Shown piece by piece: positions 1 to 11,904 of a DNA stretch of 64,000 nt. The number at the start of each line of letters is the position of its first letter. Position 1 is the first letter of the stretch. This DNA comes from Callorhinus ursinus. Lineage: Eukaryota > Chordata > Mammalia > Carnivora > Otariidae. Under the pieces are notes generated by a model. The model saw only the letters and a list, made by a program, of their open reading frames with translations. It had not been told where the DNA came from and searched no databases. A program made the position numbers and the translations under genes. The stretch is taken from contig NW_020313168.1 of the NCBI RefSeq assembly GCF_003265705.1, forward strand, positions 4,522,462 through 4,586,461. Reading direction: 5' to 3'.

Positions 1-587
1 AATAAAATTTACAATCTGGTGTTATTTCTTTCCTCATTCTAAACAAGGAATCATGTTCATACTTTTTTAAAGAGTTGTATAAACCCCACGCAAGGTGGAT
101 CTGCCCATGGCTGTTTCTTTCCATCATCCGTATAGCAAAGACCTTACATGGAAGTCCTTCTATTCCAAGTCCTGGAGAGATTTGTGTCCTGGTTAGACAT
201 CGAAACATATACCATGAACAAACTGCACACGTGAGAAAGATGAGCAGATTAACAAAGGGCCAGTGGACCCAAAGGAAAATCGAGAAGCCATCAGAAACTG
301 CTCACTACAGCAGAACGGAGCAGGAGGAAGGTGTCCCTGGGAGACAAAGAAGGCTTTGTTGGTCTTTGCTTTTATTGATTTTTAATAAAAAAAGGTTTTT
401 TTTGTTTATCCTCACATGGCGGGTAGGGGGAACACTGGAGTCTCCTCCTCTTACAAGGACACCAATCCCACCATGGGAGCCCCACCCTCAAGACTGTTTA
501 AACAGAATCACCTCCCAAAGGCCCCCTTCCAAACACCATCCCACTGGGAGCTGGGGCTCCACCATATGGATCCGGGGCTGATCTTTT

Positions 588-747
588 TTTTTTATTTATT
601 TGAGAAAGAGAGAATGAGAGACAGCACGAGAGGGAAGAGGGTTCAGAGGGAGAAGCAGACTCCCCGCTGAGCAGGGAGCCTGATGTGGGACTCGATCCCT
701 GAGCCGAAGGCAATCGCTTAACCAACTGAGCCACCCAGGCGCCCCAG
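588..747 (-). mobile_element. Carnivore tRNA-derived SINE, reverse orientation
   Basis: The minus strand reads the SINE head (gcgcctgggtggctcagttgg), the body and a CT-rich tail ending in aaataaat and an A-run. It is flanked by a 14-bp direct repeat ggggctgatctttt at 574-587 and 748-761, so both insertion ends are intact. It lies in SEPTIN9 intron 1 in the same transcriptional direction as the gene. Confidence 0.93.
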
Positions 748-3700
748 GGGGCTGATCTTTTAAACAAGTCAGTCCTTGAAGCAGATTGATAAGCAGAGCA
801 AATGGCATTTTCAGTTCATCAAGCCTCCTTACAGAATGCTGCCGTAAGAACACTTTTCTGGTTTTGGAGGCAATCCCAGGAATGATGGAAAAAAGGAGTC
901 ATCATGCACAGTGTTTTATTAAGCTAATTACCTGGAGAAATATTCAGTATCCAAACAACCCATGTGCCACAGCTGGGAGCACGGCTACTGTAACATCTTC
1001 AGCTCAGCACAGAACCCTCAATTAGAGGCACGTTCCCCCCACCCTCCGCCCGTCGCCATCCCAGAAGGGGGTCAGTGTCAGCAGCTAGTAAGAGGATGGT
1101 TAAGTCAATCAGGGGACATGCACTCTGAAGAGCCAGTAAAGTTAGAATTCTGCAGTCCATGCATGAGATTTGATCGCAAGTGGAAAGAGCAGAATTAAAA
1201 TGGTTTCTGTAGGGAATGCCTACCTCTGGGAAAATACGTTATATCCTTTTGATAATCAAATGCTGTGCCTATGGCCAAGGGCACACAGAAATCAAAGTTA
1301 TGACCGATGGGACTGAAGAATTTGCTCTTGCAATTTCCTATTCACATTGGCAATAAGTAATGAACAAAACGAACCACTGGGGGGAGGGGTGGAAAGACAG
1401 AAGAGAAAGAAGAGACGCACAGTGGGTATTTTAGAAAGCTTTTCTTTAAGAAAACAAACCCAAAAAATGTATGCAGAGGTCTGGCAGCTGGAGCGTCAAC
1501 CCCCAGCTAGCAGGAAGGCGCTGCCGCCCAGAATGACTGGCTCACTAGAGCTGAGGGTCTGCCACACCTCGGCCCCTCGGCCCCTCGGCCCCTCACTGCA
1601 CCGGCCAGGAGGCCTCACGCTGCCGCCGCAGTGTGCCCTGGGAGGTTACGCCACCACCTGTGTCCCCCACAGCGTCTACACTGGCTCACCTCTGTGCATC
1701 CATCCAACACCTGCCCCTCGACACACACATGTTTGAACCTGCGGCTACAGAGCCAAAGTCACGGTTTTCTTAGCACGTTTTGTGAACTAACCCCCAAATC
1801 CCTCTGAGCGGATTAGTCCTTAACAGGCTGGAAGACAACAGGGATTGGATTTAACCCACTTCCAAGTGGCTTGGGTTACAGGAGCATTATTCTTGCACTG
1901 GGATCTGATCCTGGGCGGGGAACAGGAGCATGGTCCCTGGGACATCTGTGAAAGCCCCAGGATGCGGGTCAGATGAAGGTGTGGGCCAAGCCCAAGGCCG
2001 CCTGCCAGCCTACCTCTGCCTGGCCCCTCCTGGTAACCACGCTCCCCAGGAGCAACCTCCAGCCCGGGCGGACGGTCGCTGCCGCGCGCCTTTCAGCCGC
2101 TGCCCCAACACGCCTGGCCGGGCCAGGACCAGGGGCCCTGGCTCAGCTCTCAGGGACTCGCACGGCTGTGTGACCAGCCCCTGGCTCCCAGGTGCAGCCC
2201 GTAGGGCCCAAGAAGGCCCAGCCACCACCCAGGCGTAACTGCACGTCTCTGAAGCTGCCCCGGATGAGCCAGAAAGAGGACAGCGCACACCCCCCCCCCC
2301 CCGCCCCGCTGCCCCATCATCCGATCTCGGCCCCACTCTGAAACCCCAGGCCAGCAGAAGACCTGACTCTCCAGGGGGCAGCAGCCAGCAGGACGGAGGT
2401 CTTTCCGGGCCTCCTCCCCCCACCCGGCACTTTGTGGGGCCCACACCTGCCGCGTGGGGCCTGGAGCCAGCAGCCCTTGGAGGATGACCGGTGACGCGCG
2501 TTCCTGCCAGAGAAGGCAGGCAGCCTGGGCTCGGGGGCCACCCTGTGACCCGGATCATCTTACTCTCGCTGCCGCGGCCCCTTTTCCTGTCCTGGAGGCC
2601 TGCAGGCAGCCAGCGGTCACACTCCAGAGAACCAGGTCAGATTTGGCCGGGAACAAAGCTTAGTTGTTAAAGAGCCTCCAAAAGGCCACACTGACAGCAA
2701 GACGCCCGGGGGCCGCTGCCCCCTCTGCCGGCAGCCGCTCAATGCCCCGCTTCACGCAGGCTGCAAGGGACCTGGGCCCCGGGCGGGGACAGGGAGATAA
2801 GGCAGAGAGAAACCGGGCTGGGAGAAGAGTGCCACACTCGACCTTGGAGACCCAAGGCCAGGCCACCCTGGCTGAGCGTCAATGAGAGCCACCGGGGAGC
2901 AGGAAGGACACGCAGAGCCTGGCACTCGGCAGCGCTCTGGCAATGAGGGACTGAACCCACAGGGACAGTCAAAACAGGCCAGGAAGCCTGGGGAGACAGG
3001 CACCCCACAGCTCAGCCCCCATCCCTCTGGGAGGCTGGGTCCCTCCTGTGCTCTGCACAGGCCTCTCCCACCCACGGACACCCCCCCCCCCTCCAGTTCC
3101 CCAGGCCACGCCTAGAGCTGGGCATTCCAAGATAATAGCTCCAACAGAGAGAGCCAAGAACCCCCACAGTCACCTCCCTCCCCACACAGAGGCTCACACC
3201 CCTGGGGCCTGGGGCCCGGGGCCTCTCCCTCCAACCCTCCCTCCCCCAAGGCCACCAGCAGGATCCGCCCAGGAACTGGTGCTCCTCGCCCCAGGCTGGG
3301 CCCTGCGCTGCTGTGTGCTGAGCCTTCCTTATCAAGCACATCTTAGACAAACTGCACGGCCCACGCAACACTGCCCATGGACAAACAGCAGTGCGGAAAC
3401 AAGGCCCCACCCCCAGGTCCCATCCACGTGGGGCGGCCTGGGATGGGCAGGAGAGTCTCACAGGGCTGCCCAAGGGGTTGGGTGGGGGATGGGGAGAGCC
3501 TTCTTCCTGCTAGTGGGGTCCCTGGGTCCTCAGGTGAGATGCCCTCTGCTGACACCCTCCTGAGAGCTCTGAGCATGTCCTCCTGGTTCATGGGCTCTAG
3601 GCCTCTGCTCCGGAGGGGCAGTCTCATGTCCCCTCTGCACCTGTCCTGACTCGAACTGGCTACTTGGAGGGGGTGGGTCTCCAGGAAGAAGATGGGCTGC

Positions 3701-4785
3701 CTCAAACTCAGGTGCATGCCTCCGGACTCTCAGAACCCTCTGGGCTGGCTGGGAAGATGCTGCCGGGCAGGGGACTGGGAGCTGGGGTGAGCCAGAAGGG
3801 CGAGCAAGCCCATCACCCGTGCCTGAGCGTGCCTCCCCACCTCTGCGACGGGCCAGCAAGAAGGATGGTCCCAGGTCTCAGGCTCGGCCAGCTTACTCAC
3901 GACTGGAGGGCTCCAGGGGTCCATGAGTCCCATGGTCCTGGGCACAAGTCCACAGTGCCACAGACTAACTGCACTAGGTAGCTCTTTCTCTCTACCCAGG
4001 TCCCCGAATGAGCCAGAGCAAACAGGCTTGGACTCAAGAAGACAAGGGGCAGCGAGGACTGGGTGGGGGGAGGGGCCAGGGCAAAGAAGAGGAAGAACCC
4101 TGCCTTAACCCCCTGCCCACGCGCACCTCACCGGGCAACCCGGGGTTAGCTCACTGGGGAAGTATTCTTGGAGGTTCCTCTCCCTTCCCATAAGTCAGCT
4201 TCTAGGGCACTGGGTGTGAGGAAGGCTGCACTTCCCAGGGGCCAGCCACAGACAATAGTCTCGTTCCCCTGGGGTCCAGCCTCCTACCTACCCAGGCCTC
4301 TGGAGAAGCCTCTTTAACGTGATAGGCCAGGTACCCCTTTGGGAATATCCCGAAAGCCACAAAGAATCTCAGACTAATTCCCAAGTGTACCCACAAACCA
4401 ATCCCCAGCCCCCTGCTCCCCATTTCTGTGGTTTGTGGGCCTCAGGTAAGCGCCTGTGCCCATGAGGATTCCCAGGGGAGCCAGGGACGCTGAAAGGCCA
4501 GGTCCCCGTGACCCAGCGTGCAGTGAGAAGCCCCAAACTCAGAACACCAGAAAACCAGGGGGGTTCAGACCGCAGCCAGCTCCAACGCTGAGGGCCTGAG
4601 GGAAAAGCCTGGGCCTCACTCCTGGCCTCAGCAGCAGCAGAGGGTGCAGGGAGGACCGGGCATCTTCCCGGCTTCCTGGGAAAGGGGAGGAACATACGGC
4701 CTTCCCGGCCTTCCTACAGCTGGTAAGAATGATGAAGACAGTAGCAGCCACCAAGGTACAGGGCAGGCGTTTCTAGGCCTTTATA

Positions 4786-4905
4786 CGCAGGGGCTCATGC
4801 AATCCTCACAACCAATCAGCATCAACCCTGTTTAACAAATGAAGTGAGATCAAGTACCCTGCCACACAGTGAGGAGGTGCCAGCCTGGGACTGGCTTCCA
4901 GGAGC
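4786..4905 (+). repeat. MIR/L2-type ancient repeat fragment
   Basis: The stretch with ctcatgcaatcctcacaa, then aacaaatgaagtgagatcaa and ccacacagtgaggaggtgcca follows the old mammalian pattern of tttaatcctcacaacaaccc, gatgaggaaactgaggc and gtcacacagctagtaagt. Strongly diverged and without target-site duplications. MIR and L2 assignments for such short pieces are easily confused. Confidence 0.5.
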
Positions 4906-6768
4906 CCCGCAGTTCGCCCCTGGGCCACGCTGCCTGTGGACCAGCACCACCCTGCCCCACCGGAACAGCAGGGGAGGGGGATCCAGGAAAGGGCTGGAGC
5001 GGCTTTGGAGCTGCCGTCCTGCAGCCCTCACCAGGGCCTTCACTTTGTTCCCCACCTGGAAAGCCCCTTTCTATTCCCCACCTACTCCCACCTCTCATTT
5101 CTCAGGGCCCAGTTCAATCTTGGCTCCCACTCAAACCTCCTGTCATGGCTGGGATCCCACCTTCCAGGGTATTTGGTAGCATTTGGAGCCTACAGCTCAG
5201 GTCGGGGCGGCGGGGGTGGCGCGGTCATCCAGCTGGTGTCTCGCCTGCTTCTTGTCTCCCCTGTGAGCATGCAGCAAGGACCCCCGTCGTTTTAGCATCT
5301 TCGTCCCCTCGTGGCCCTGGCGGTGGGTGCCCAACGCATGGTGTGTGTTCAGTGAATGCGTACAGCCCTAAGACACTTGGGATCCGCCCCAAAGCATAGC
5401 TTAAAAATGTTCCCCGTTTCAGGGACTCATGAGTGCTCAAAACCAGCTCTACAGAGGACCCCATTATAATCATCTGATTTCTTTCTGAGCCCATAAATAG
5501 GTCCAGAAGCAATGATCCCACTCAGTCGAGGCAGAAAATAAAAGCCTTTTCAGCTGTCCCTGGATTTTCAGCCCTGGGGTGGGGGGTTAACACTGTTTGG
5601 GCTCTCCTTAATTTCATAGCATTGATGCTACCTAGGGGTCAGTCTGACTTCTGCAGAGCACCCCTCTGAACAGGGCGCACCAAGAGAACTGGGGCAGGCT
5701 CAGAATGAGGCCAAGAGGCCAGCCCTCCCCTGGGCCAGGCCCCTCCAGCCCAATCCCATACAACTGCAACAGAGTGACCCAGCCTGCCTTGGACCACTGC
5801 CAGCAGGGGAACAAACTGGAAGTGGTCCAAGCCCTCCCTGCTCCCATCCTCCAGGGCCCCACCCCGTTAGGTAAACACAGGAGCCATGGAGGCTGCCTTT
5901 ACAAGAGCTGGTTCCTACTCACCCCATAAACCCTACTTCCATTTATTACACAAAGCTTCATCTTTCTTTTTTTAATTTACCTGGGAGGGAGGGGAAGAAG
6001 GCCTGGAGGAGAGGAGCCCAAGCCTGCTTCAGGGGCCCTTGGCATCCACAGAGGTCTCAAAGTCCCCCCAGGAAAATGCCAAGGACCTATGACCTGGCAG
6101 GACCCATATCGCCCCCACTGTCCAGACCCACCAGCAGGAGGTGAACCACAAGGAGCCTAGGGTGGGAGCCAACAGAGGTCCCTGGGATGCACTGGGCTAG
6201 CGATCCAAGGGAGAGGGCCGCACACGGCAGCAATGCCCACAACCATCTCAAGTATTTGGAGCATGCTGGGGAGGAAGGGAGGCCAAGTGCCAAATCCCAG
6301 CATATGCCACCTGGAAGCCCCCTCCCCCCCCCCCACCATTACATCAACGCGCCCACGCTCCCAAGATAGAGCTGTGCTGGGGGTGTCTGAAGGGCCGTAC
6401 TGTTTGCAACAAGGGGGTTAAAGTTGGAATCCTAAGCCACTGACCCAGAAGGGTATTTTAAAGGAAGTTCTGAGTAACCCTCTTTTAGACAAGTTATTCT
6501 TTATTACTCATTTCAGTTCCTGAATATGGAAAGCAGGAGACTGAGAAATGGCCCAAAGGCACGGGGGTGGCCCGAATGGCCTCTTCAGCTCCAACTAAGT
6601 CCCATGATGCTGTCCTCTTATCAGTAAAAATCAGTTCATGAGTCCTTGGCAGAAAACTTCATGTCCAAATAGATTAAGGGGAGGAACACAGTTTGCAAGG
6701 TGAGCAAAAGAGGAGATGCTACTTATATTTGAGAACTGAGGACAACGGATCCTGCCAGGATCCCTTGC

Positions 6769-6832
6769 GGGGGGGGGGGCGGAAAGAAAAGAAAAGAAAA
6801 AAAAAGAAAAAAAAAAAGAGAGGGAAAGAGAG
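6769..6832 (+). repeat. G-run followed by polypurine A/G tract
   Basis: Eleven G, a C, then an uninterrupted run of A and G only (aaagaaaagaaaagaaaaa type) passing into gagaggg and gaaagagaga. Simple repeat in SEPTIN9 intron 1, about 0.9 kb downstream of the v1 first exon. Confidence 0.85.
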
Positions 6833-7189
6833 ATCTGGGTTACCCTTGTCTGCCCTTCCATGCTTGTGGCCTCAGTTGTCCCATCTGTGAAATGGAACTT
6901 CAGAGTGATGCGAGCCAGTGAGGCCTCCCCCACCTGTGTGAGGTTAGAGCTGGCGGTGGAGTTAGGATGCCAGCACCCGGGGGTGGGGGACGCACTCTGA
7001 GACCCACCGGATGAACCCGTGGTACTAAGCCCGGGCCTTGCTGGATGGTCCCATTTGGCGAACTTCCCAAGCTCCACCGGGCAGAGGGGTAACAAACAGT
7101 TCATCTGAAGAAAGGATGCTGCGGCCTGGACCACCACCAGCCCTGGAGGCTGAGCCCCAGGAAATCCTCCACCCCACCACCCCCTGCCA

Positions 7190-8250
7190 ACACACACAGA
7201 CGCACGCCGGGACCCGCGGGCGGCGCCTGGAGAGTCGGACGGACGCAAGGGGCAAGGAGGGCGAGCAGGAAGTACGACCAGCCTAGGGCAGCGGCCCCCA
7301 CGGCGGCCCCTCCGGACAGACACCTGAGCGAGCAGTGGCTGACGGCGGCGGGGGACCCCGGGCAAGGTCGGGAGCGGGGCCAGCCGTGCCGGGGTCAGAG
7401 GCCTCAGCGCCAGGACTCCCCCCCCACCAACCCGCCCCTGCCCCGCCCCCCTCACGGGTGGTCCCGACCCGCGCGCGGGCCCCGCGGCCTGGGAGCAAAG
7501 GGCAGCGCCGAGTCCGTCGAGGGGCTCACCGCCTGGAGGACCCTGGATCCGGGTCCGGTTTGGGAGCTGCGAACACGGGCCGGGCGCGAACGCCCCACGC
7601 GCGGGAGCTGAGCGGGAGTGCAACGGCCCGCGCCGTCCCCACCCGCCACCTCCTCGGCTCAGGTAAGAAGGGCTCGTCCCGGGACACCGACCCCTCCCCG
7701 CTCCGGCCGCGGCGCCCACCTGAGTACGACTTCTTCATGGTGCCGCCGCGGCCGCCGCTCCCAGGAAAGTGTGGCGGCGAGGCCCCGGGGCGCGGGCTCC
7801 CGGGTCGCTAATCCCGGGCCCGGAGAGCGCGGGGTGGGGCGGGAGGAGGGGCCGCCCCCGGCCCCGCCCCCGCCCGTGGAGGTGCGCGCCCGGCCCCGCC
7901 CCGCGCTGCACCTGGCGCGGCCCCGCGGCCCGGGCTCTGCACCCCTACGCAGCACGTCCGAGGGTGGGGACGCCTGGTGGCCCGCGCCGGCCCGCATCGC
8001 CCACCCCCTACCCCCCACCCCCAGCGCGAAGGGCTGGTCCCGGGGCGTCGCAGCTCCTTCCCTGTCTCGAGTCCCGGCGCGGGGGCCCAGGTGACCGCTG
8101 GGGGAGGAGGGAGCGCGGGGTGCGGCCGCGCGCTCAGGCCGAGGGGCGAGGCGGTGGCACACAGCGGGCCAGCCCCCTGTGGGGGGGGGGCGGGAGGCGG
8201 AGCCGGACTCCAGTTTAGTTGCCCAGGGCAGGGCAGGGTGGGGGGCGGGG
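7190..8250 (-). promoter_or_regulatory. SEPTIN9: SEPTIN9 v1 CpG-island promoter
   Basis: About 1 kb of very GC-rich, CpG-dense sequence centred on the SEPTIN9 v1 first exon; CpG falls off sharply on both sides. No TATA box is evident. Several GC boxes lie upstream of the ATG in gene orientation, around 7862-7873 and 7892-7901 (ccccgcccc cores), consistent with a dispersed Sp1-type promoter. The transcription start cannot be set from sequence. The same island carries a plus-strand donor (see 7661), so transcription in both directions is possible. Confidence 0.8.
7720..7738 (-). CDS. SEPTIN9: SEPTIN9 isoform v1, first coding exon (19 nt)
   Basis: The minus strand reads ATGAAGAAGTCGTACTCAG followed at once by a donor GTGGGC. 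It encodes MKKSYS plus the first base of Gly, which is the start of the longest septin-9 isoform (MKKSYSGG...). The ATG has a favourable context (ggcaccATGa), and the 5' UTR lies in the CpG island above 7738. Septin-9 is a GTP-binding filament-forming cytoskeletal protein that caps septin hetero-oligomers; its GTPase domain is encoded by exons outside this window. This exon contributes only the N terminus specific to v1. Orientation and position next to SEC14L1 match human 17q25. Reading through the donor gives a long GC-rich open frame that is intronic. Confidence 0.88.
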
Positions 8251-8289
8251 TACCTGCCTCTCTACCTGTCTAGTAGTCAAAAGAACAGA

Positions 8290-8465
8290 CTGCCTCTACT
8301 CCTCTGATGAGCGGGGGCCTCGGTTTCCACATCTGTAAAATGGGCGCGTTGTATCAGCTCGATTTCTGATCCATCTGAGAAACATTGATCCGCTCTGTGC
8401 CGGGTACTGTGCGCGGCTCTGAAGAGCAGACACAGAGGGACAGTCGGCTTTCCAACCTGTGTAGT
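8290..8465 (+). repeat. MIR fragment
   Basis: Contains cctcggtttccacatctgta followed by aaatggg, the conserved MIR core (cctcagtttcctcatctgtaaaatggg), then a diverged right half. It abuts the upstream edge of the SEPTIN9 CpG island. Confidence 0.6.
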
Positions 8466-8469
8466 ACAG

Positions 8470-9980
8470 GCAGTGATGAGAGTGCATTCCTGGCAAAAGT
8501 TGTACAGAAGAATTCTCTCTACTTTTGTATCCTTAAGGAAATTTTCCGTAATAAAACTTTTTTTTTTAACATACAGAGGAGAAAGTGAGGCGTTTTGTCT
8601 AGAGGGTGATGCCAGAGTTGTATTAAGGTGGTGCCAATTCAAGGTTTTAAGGAATGAGTAGGAATCTGCCAGGTAGCCAAGGTTTGGGGAGGCAGGCTGT
8701 TCCAGGCAGAGGGAAGGGCGTGGCGGAGCCCCAGGCGCGATGTCTCACAAGCGCAGAGAGACGCACCCGGCCGGCCCTTCCAGATTTGCCAGCCCAGGCC
8801 CCCAGGTAAGACAGGAGTGGAGGAGGAGAGCCACACAAATTCTCAGTAAGGGCTCAGCGCTGCCTGCTCCTGGCCGCCATCCCAAACAGCACACAGGAGA
8901 AAGTAGGCTTAGCTTCATCAACCCTCTCTTCCCCTCTTCTCCTTTACTTTCCATGGGGGTCCAAGAAGCATTTTTATTTCCTGCCAGGGAGTGGGAAACC
9001 CTTATAAATGAGAACTCAGGTACACGTGGCTCGGTGGGTGAGTCCTTCCCACCTGCTCCCCGTTGTCAGAAATCTGTCCAGCCAGGTGACCTTCCCCAAC
9101 CCCTGGTTAGAGTCAACTGGACCACAGTAGACCCTGGACTCTGCCTGGGCCAACCTCCCACTTCCTTATCTAGGGATGGGAGGCTGAGGCAGGGCAGGGG
9201 TGTGAAGGAGGGGAGCAGCTCCAGGCCTGGGGCTATAGATGAATTATAAGCAGCTGTCAGTAGATTCTGGGATGGCCGCGCACCCCTCGCCCCCCCCACC
9301 ATCGTCACTTGCACTAGCACAACACCCCTAAACTGCCATGTGTGCAAATTCTACTCTGGTGTCAAGCTTTGTTCGGATTCAGCCAGAATGCATGGTACAG
9401 CCCTGACACTGAGGCCTCTGGTTCCCAGAGCCCAACCACCTCTCGAGAGTCTGTCGAATTGTTGGCTTCGTTCCTTTTATTTAGCTCACATCAGAGATGC
9501 CCCGGTGCCCATCCATCCTCAGAGTAGATGCGTCCTGGAGTCATGGAGGATGTTTTCCGTTGGGTTGGCCCCTCTCTCGACGCTCACCTTTCTGCCTGTG
9601 GGTCATAATTCACATGTACCTGGGCACCCAGGAACCGGGAACACCTGTGTTGCAGTGATACAGGACCTCTAACATTCCCAAGACTCTTGAAGGAAGGATG
9701 AGAGAGAGGGAGGGAGGGAAGGAGGGGCATGGCTTTCAGGATGCATGAAGGTTGTTTAAGCACAAAAATTTTATTTTCATTCTTTTTATGGACACTCTCT
9801 AATAAAACGTATAACAAAATCACTTGCCTTAATAGAGTATACCAAACTTTCTCACGGCTCAAGATCATCTTAAATGACACCTTTAACGGTTACTGACTCA
9901 TATACTGCTGTGTTTCTTCTTCACGAAACGTCCCCAGGCCACTGTGCTGGCCGCCTTCTAAAAATTTTTTTTCAACACTC
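8470..9980. other. Intergenic, no gene seen
   Basis: Unique-looking sequence upstream of the SEPTIN9 promoter. It has short purine-rich runs (about 9691-9730) and no open frame with recognisable protein similarity. Confidence 0.5.
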
Positions 9981-9984
9981 AGCT

Positions 9985-10110
9985 CCCTCACCTATTGTGT
10001 GGCTTGTGACAAGCCATATGACGTCTCTGAGTCTCAGTTTCTGCTCCTATAAATGTAATGACAATATCTTACATAGCTTGCGAGGCGGTTGTATTGATTA
10101 GAAAAGCAAC
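9985..10110 (+). repeat. MIR fragment
   Basis: Has gtggcttgtgacaagccata, then gtctctgagtctcagtttctgctcctataaatg, matching the MIR core pattern of ctgtgtgaccttgggcaagt and ctcagtttcctcatctgtaaa. Diverged, no target duplications. Confidence 0.65.
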
Positions 10111-10113
10111 GTA

Positions 10114-10321
10114 TGGGGACACCTAGGGGGCTAAGTTGATTAAGCGGCCGGCTCTTGATTTCGGCTCAGGTCACAATCTCAGGGTCCTGGGATTGAGCCC
10201 TGCATCGGGCTCCCTGCTCAGTGGGGCGTCTGCTTCTCCCTCTGCCCCTCCCCCTCCCACTCGTGTGCACTCTCTCTCTCTCTCTCTCTCAAATAAATAA
10301 AATCTTAAAAAAAAAAAAAAA
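10114..10321 (+). mobile_element. Carnivore tRNA-derived SINE
   Basis: Head ggacacctagggggctaagt, then the tRNA-like body with gggattgagccctgcatcgg, a (CT)n stretch, aaataaataaaatctt and an A-run of about 14. The head is more diverged than in the other copies. Flanking duplications are not clear. Confidence 0.9.
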
Positions 10322-10789
10322 GAGTGCTGTTGCCCCCCGGGGGACAGGAAGCCTTCACCAAGTGGTGGCAGAAAGCTTAGCAAACCTGGTGCCTGCACAG
10401 ATGGAAAGTGTGCTCGCGAACTTGATGATCTAGCTAACGGACTTTCCAGGGGGAGGCAGAAGGCTCTGCCTATCATAAAATGAGAAAGGAGAAAGATGAA
10501 CTAAGAGCAAACAATTTGAGTTTCAAGTGGAATTGCGAGGAAATGGGAAAAGCCCGAACTGTCTCCGCAGCCAGCAAAGGGTTCTCAAAGTAAGAAAGGG
10601 CCTCAGAACAAGGAAGTCCAGATGTGACTGTCCGATCCTTGGGGAAGACCTCAGGGAAAAATGTAAAGGTGCTTCATAAACTGTTTCCCACAGAGGCACT
10701 TTGAGGGTCTTCTTGCCTTGCAGACCCTATTAGAGTTGGCCTTCCGGGGGCTTCTCCCACTGCATCCTCACATGAGGGCAGAGACGGGC

Positions 10790-11285
10790 TAATCTCAGGA
10801 AGTGTTGTGGTGCTAAGTGAAGGCAGCCATCCGAAAAGGCTCCACACTGTATGATTCCAGCTATAGGACATTCTGGAAGGGGCAGAACTATGGAGACAGT
10901 AATCAGGGGCTGCCACGGGGTAGACGGGAAGGAAGGAGGGACGAACAGGTGGAGCACAGGGGATTTTTAGGCCAGTGAAACTATCGTGTGGGATACCGTA
11001 GTGGCCGATCCGTGTTATCACGCATTTGCCCAAACCCATGGAATGTGCAACGAGAGTGAGCCCTAACATGTACTGTGGGCTTTAGTTAATTATCACGTAT
11101 CAATATTGGCTCATCAGTTGTGACAAATGTGCCACTCCAGTGCAAGATGTGAAGAAGAGGGAATGCTGGGGGCGGGGTGGGGGGCATGTGGGGCCCGTGG
11201 GAACGCTCTGTGCCTTCTGCGCCCCTTTTCTCTAACCCTAAAACAACTCTTTACACACAAAGTCTATTCATTTTTTTTTAAAGTT
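10790..11285 (+). mobile_element. L1M-type LINE 3'-end fragment
   Basis: Contains the old L1 3' pattern: tgtatgattccagctatagg, ctatggagacagtaatcagg, a stretch resembling gagccctaatgtaaactatg, and cgtatcaatattggctcatc before a T/A-rich end. Diverged and 5'-truncated. No coding capacity. Confidence 0.65.
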
Positions 11286-11904
11286 TTGTGGGTAGGGTTT
11301 TTAATGCAAGGAGCCGATTTTAAATGAACACATAGGCAGCCCCCAAGCTTTTAAAGGAATTAGGTTTGGACTAAACGGGGATAAAGGCAAGGCAAAATGA
11401 AAAAAGAGGCTTTTGGACTCTCAGCCTCTTAGAGGAGGAAGCAGGCTGAGAAAGCTGTTCAGTTACAAACGCTGTTTTCTTATGAAAGAGGAAGTGTGAC
11501 TCAGAGAACAGCCCCAGGCGGGGGCGTAGGACTTGAGGAACCCTCCCCCCGGAGTCCCATCTGCACCAGGTGGCCTCAGGGACTAGACTGCATCCTGCAT
11601 CTGGAGTCTGGGCCCAAAGCACGTGGACCAGACGTCGGGGGGTCGGGGGTCTTGGGGGCGGGTGAGTGTACTTTGCATGTGGGAGGGAGCACGTGGGTTG
11701 CTGTGGCCCAAGGATGGGCTGTGTCAGAGCATGTTTCCCAAAAACGGCCACGGCACTGTCTCCATCCCCCTTCCACATTGTGACCTTAGTGTTCTTCCCT
11801 ATGTCCCCTCCCTTTGAATGTGGGAGAGCCTGTTGTTTCATTATAACCCTGAAACTTGAGACGCTCCAGACTTCTTTGTGATGAGGAAGCCAAGGCACAC
11901 GGGA

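Larger units (their letters stand above)
1..7719 (-). other. SEPTIN9: SEPTIN9 intron 1 (5' part)
   Basis: Sequence downstream, on the minus strand, of the SEPTIN9 v1 first exon. It starts at the donor GTGGGC right after position 7720 and runs out of the window. I see no further coding exon. It contains one carnivore SINE, one old MIR/L2-type fragment, a polypurine tract and C-rich low-complexity stretches, for example around 2291-2304. In human the alternative first exons of other SEPTIN9 isoforms lie further downstream in this large intron; none was recognised here. Assignment rests on the exon at 7720-7738 and on gene order. Confidence 0.75.

Noticed and set aside
1559..1592. Tandem ggcccctc repeats resembling a short array
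   Set aside because: Only three or so 8-bp units without spacers; a trivial tandem repeat, not a CRISPR-like or regulatory array.
6631..7719. 362-codon open frame on the minus strand adjoining the SEPTIN9 start exon
   Set aside because: It begins in the intron right after a clear splice donor and runs through CpG-island sequence; no resemblance to septin sequence. Intron read-through in GC-rich DNA.
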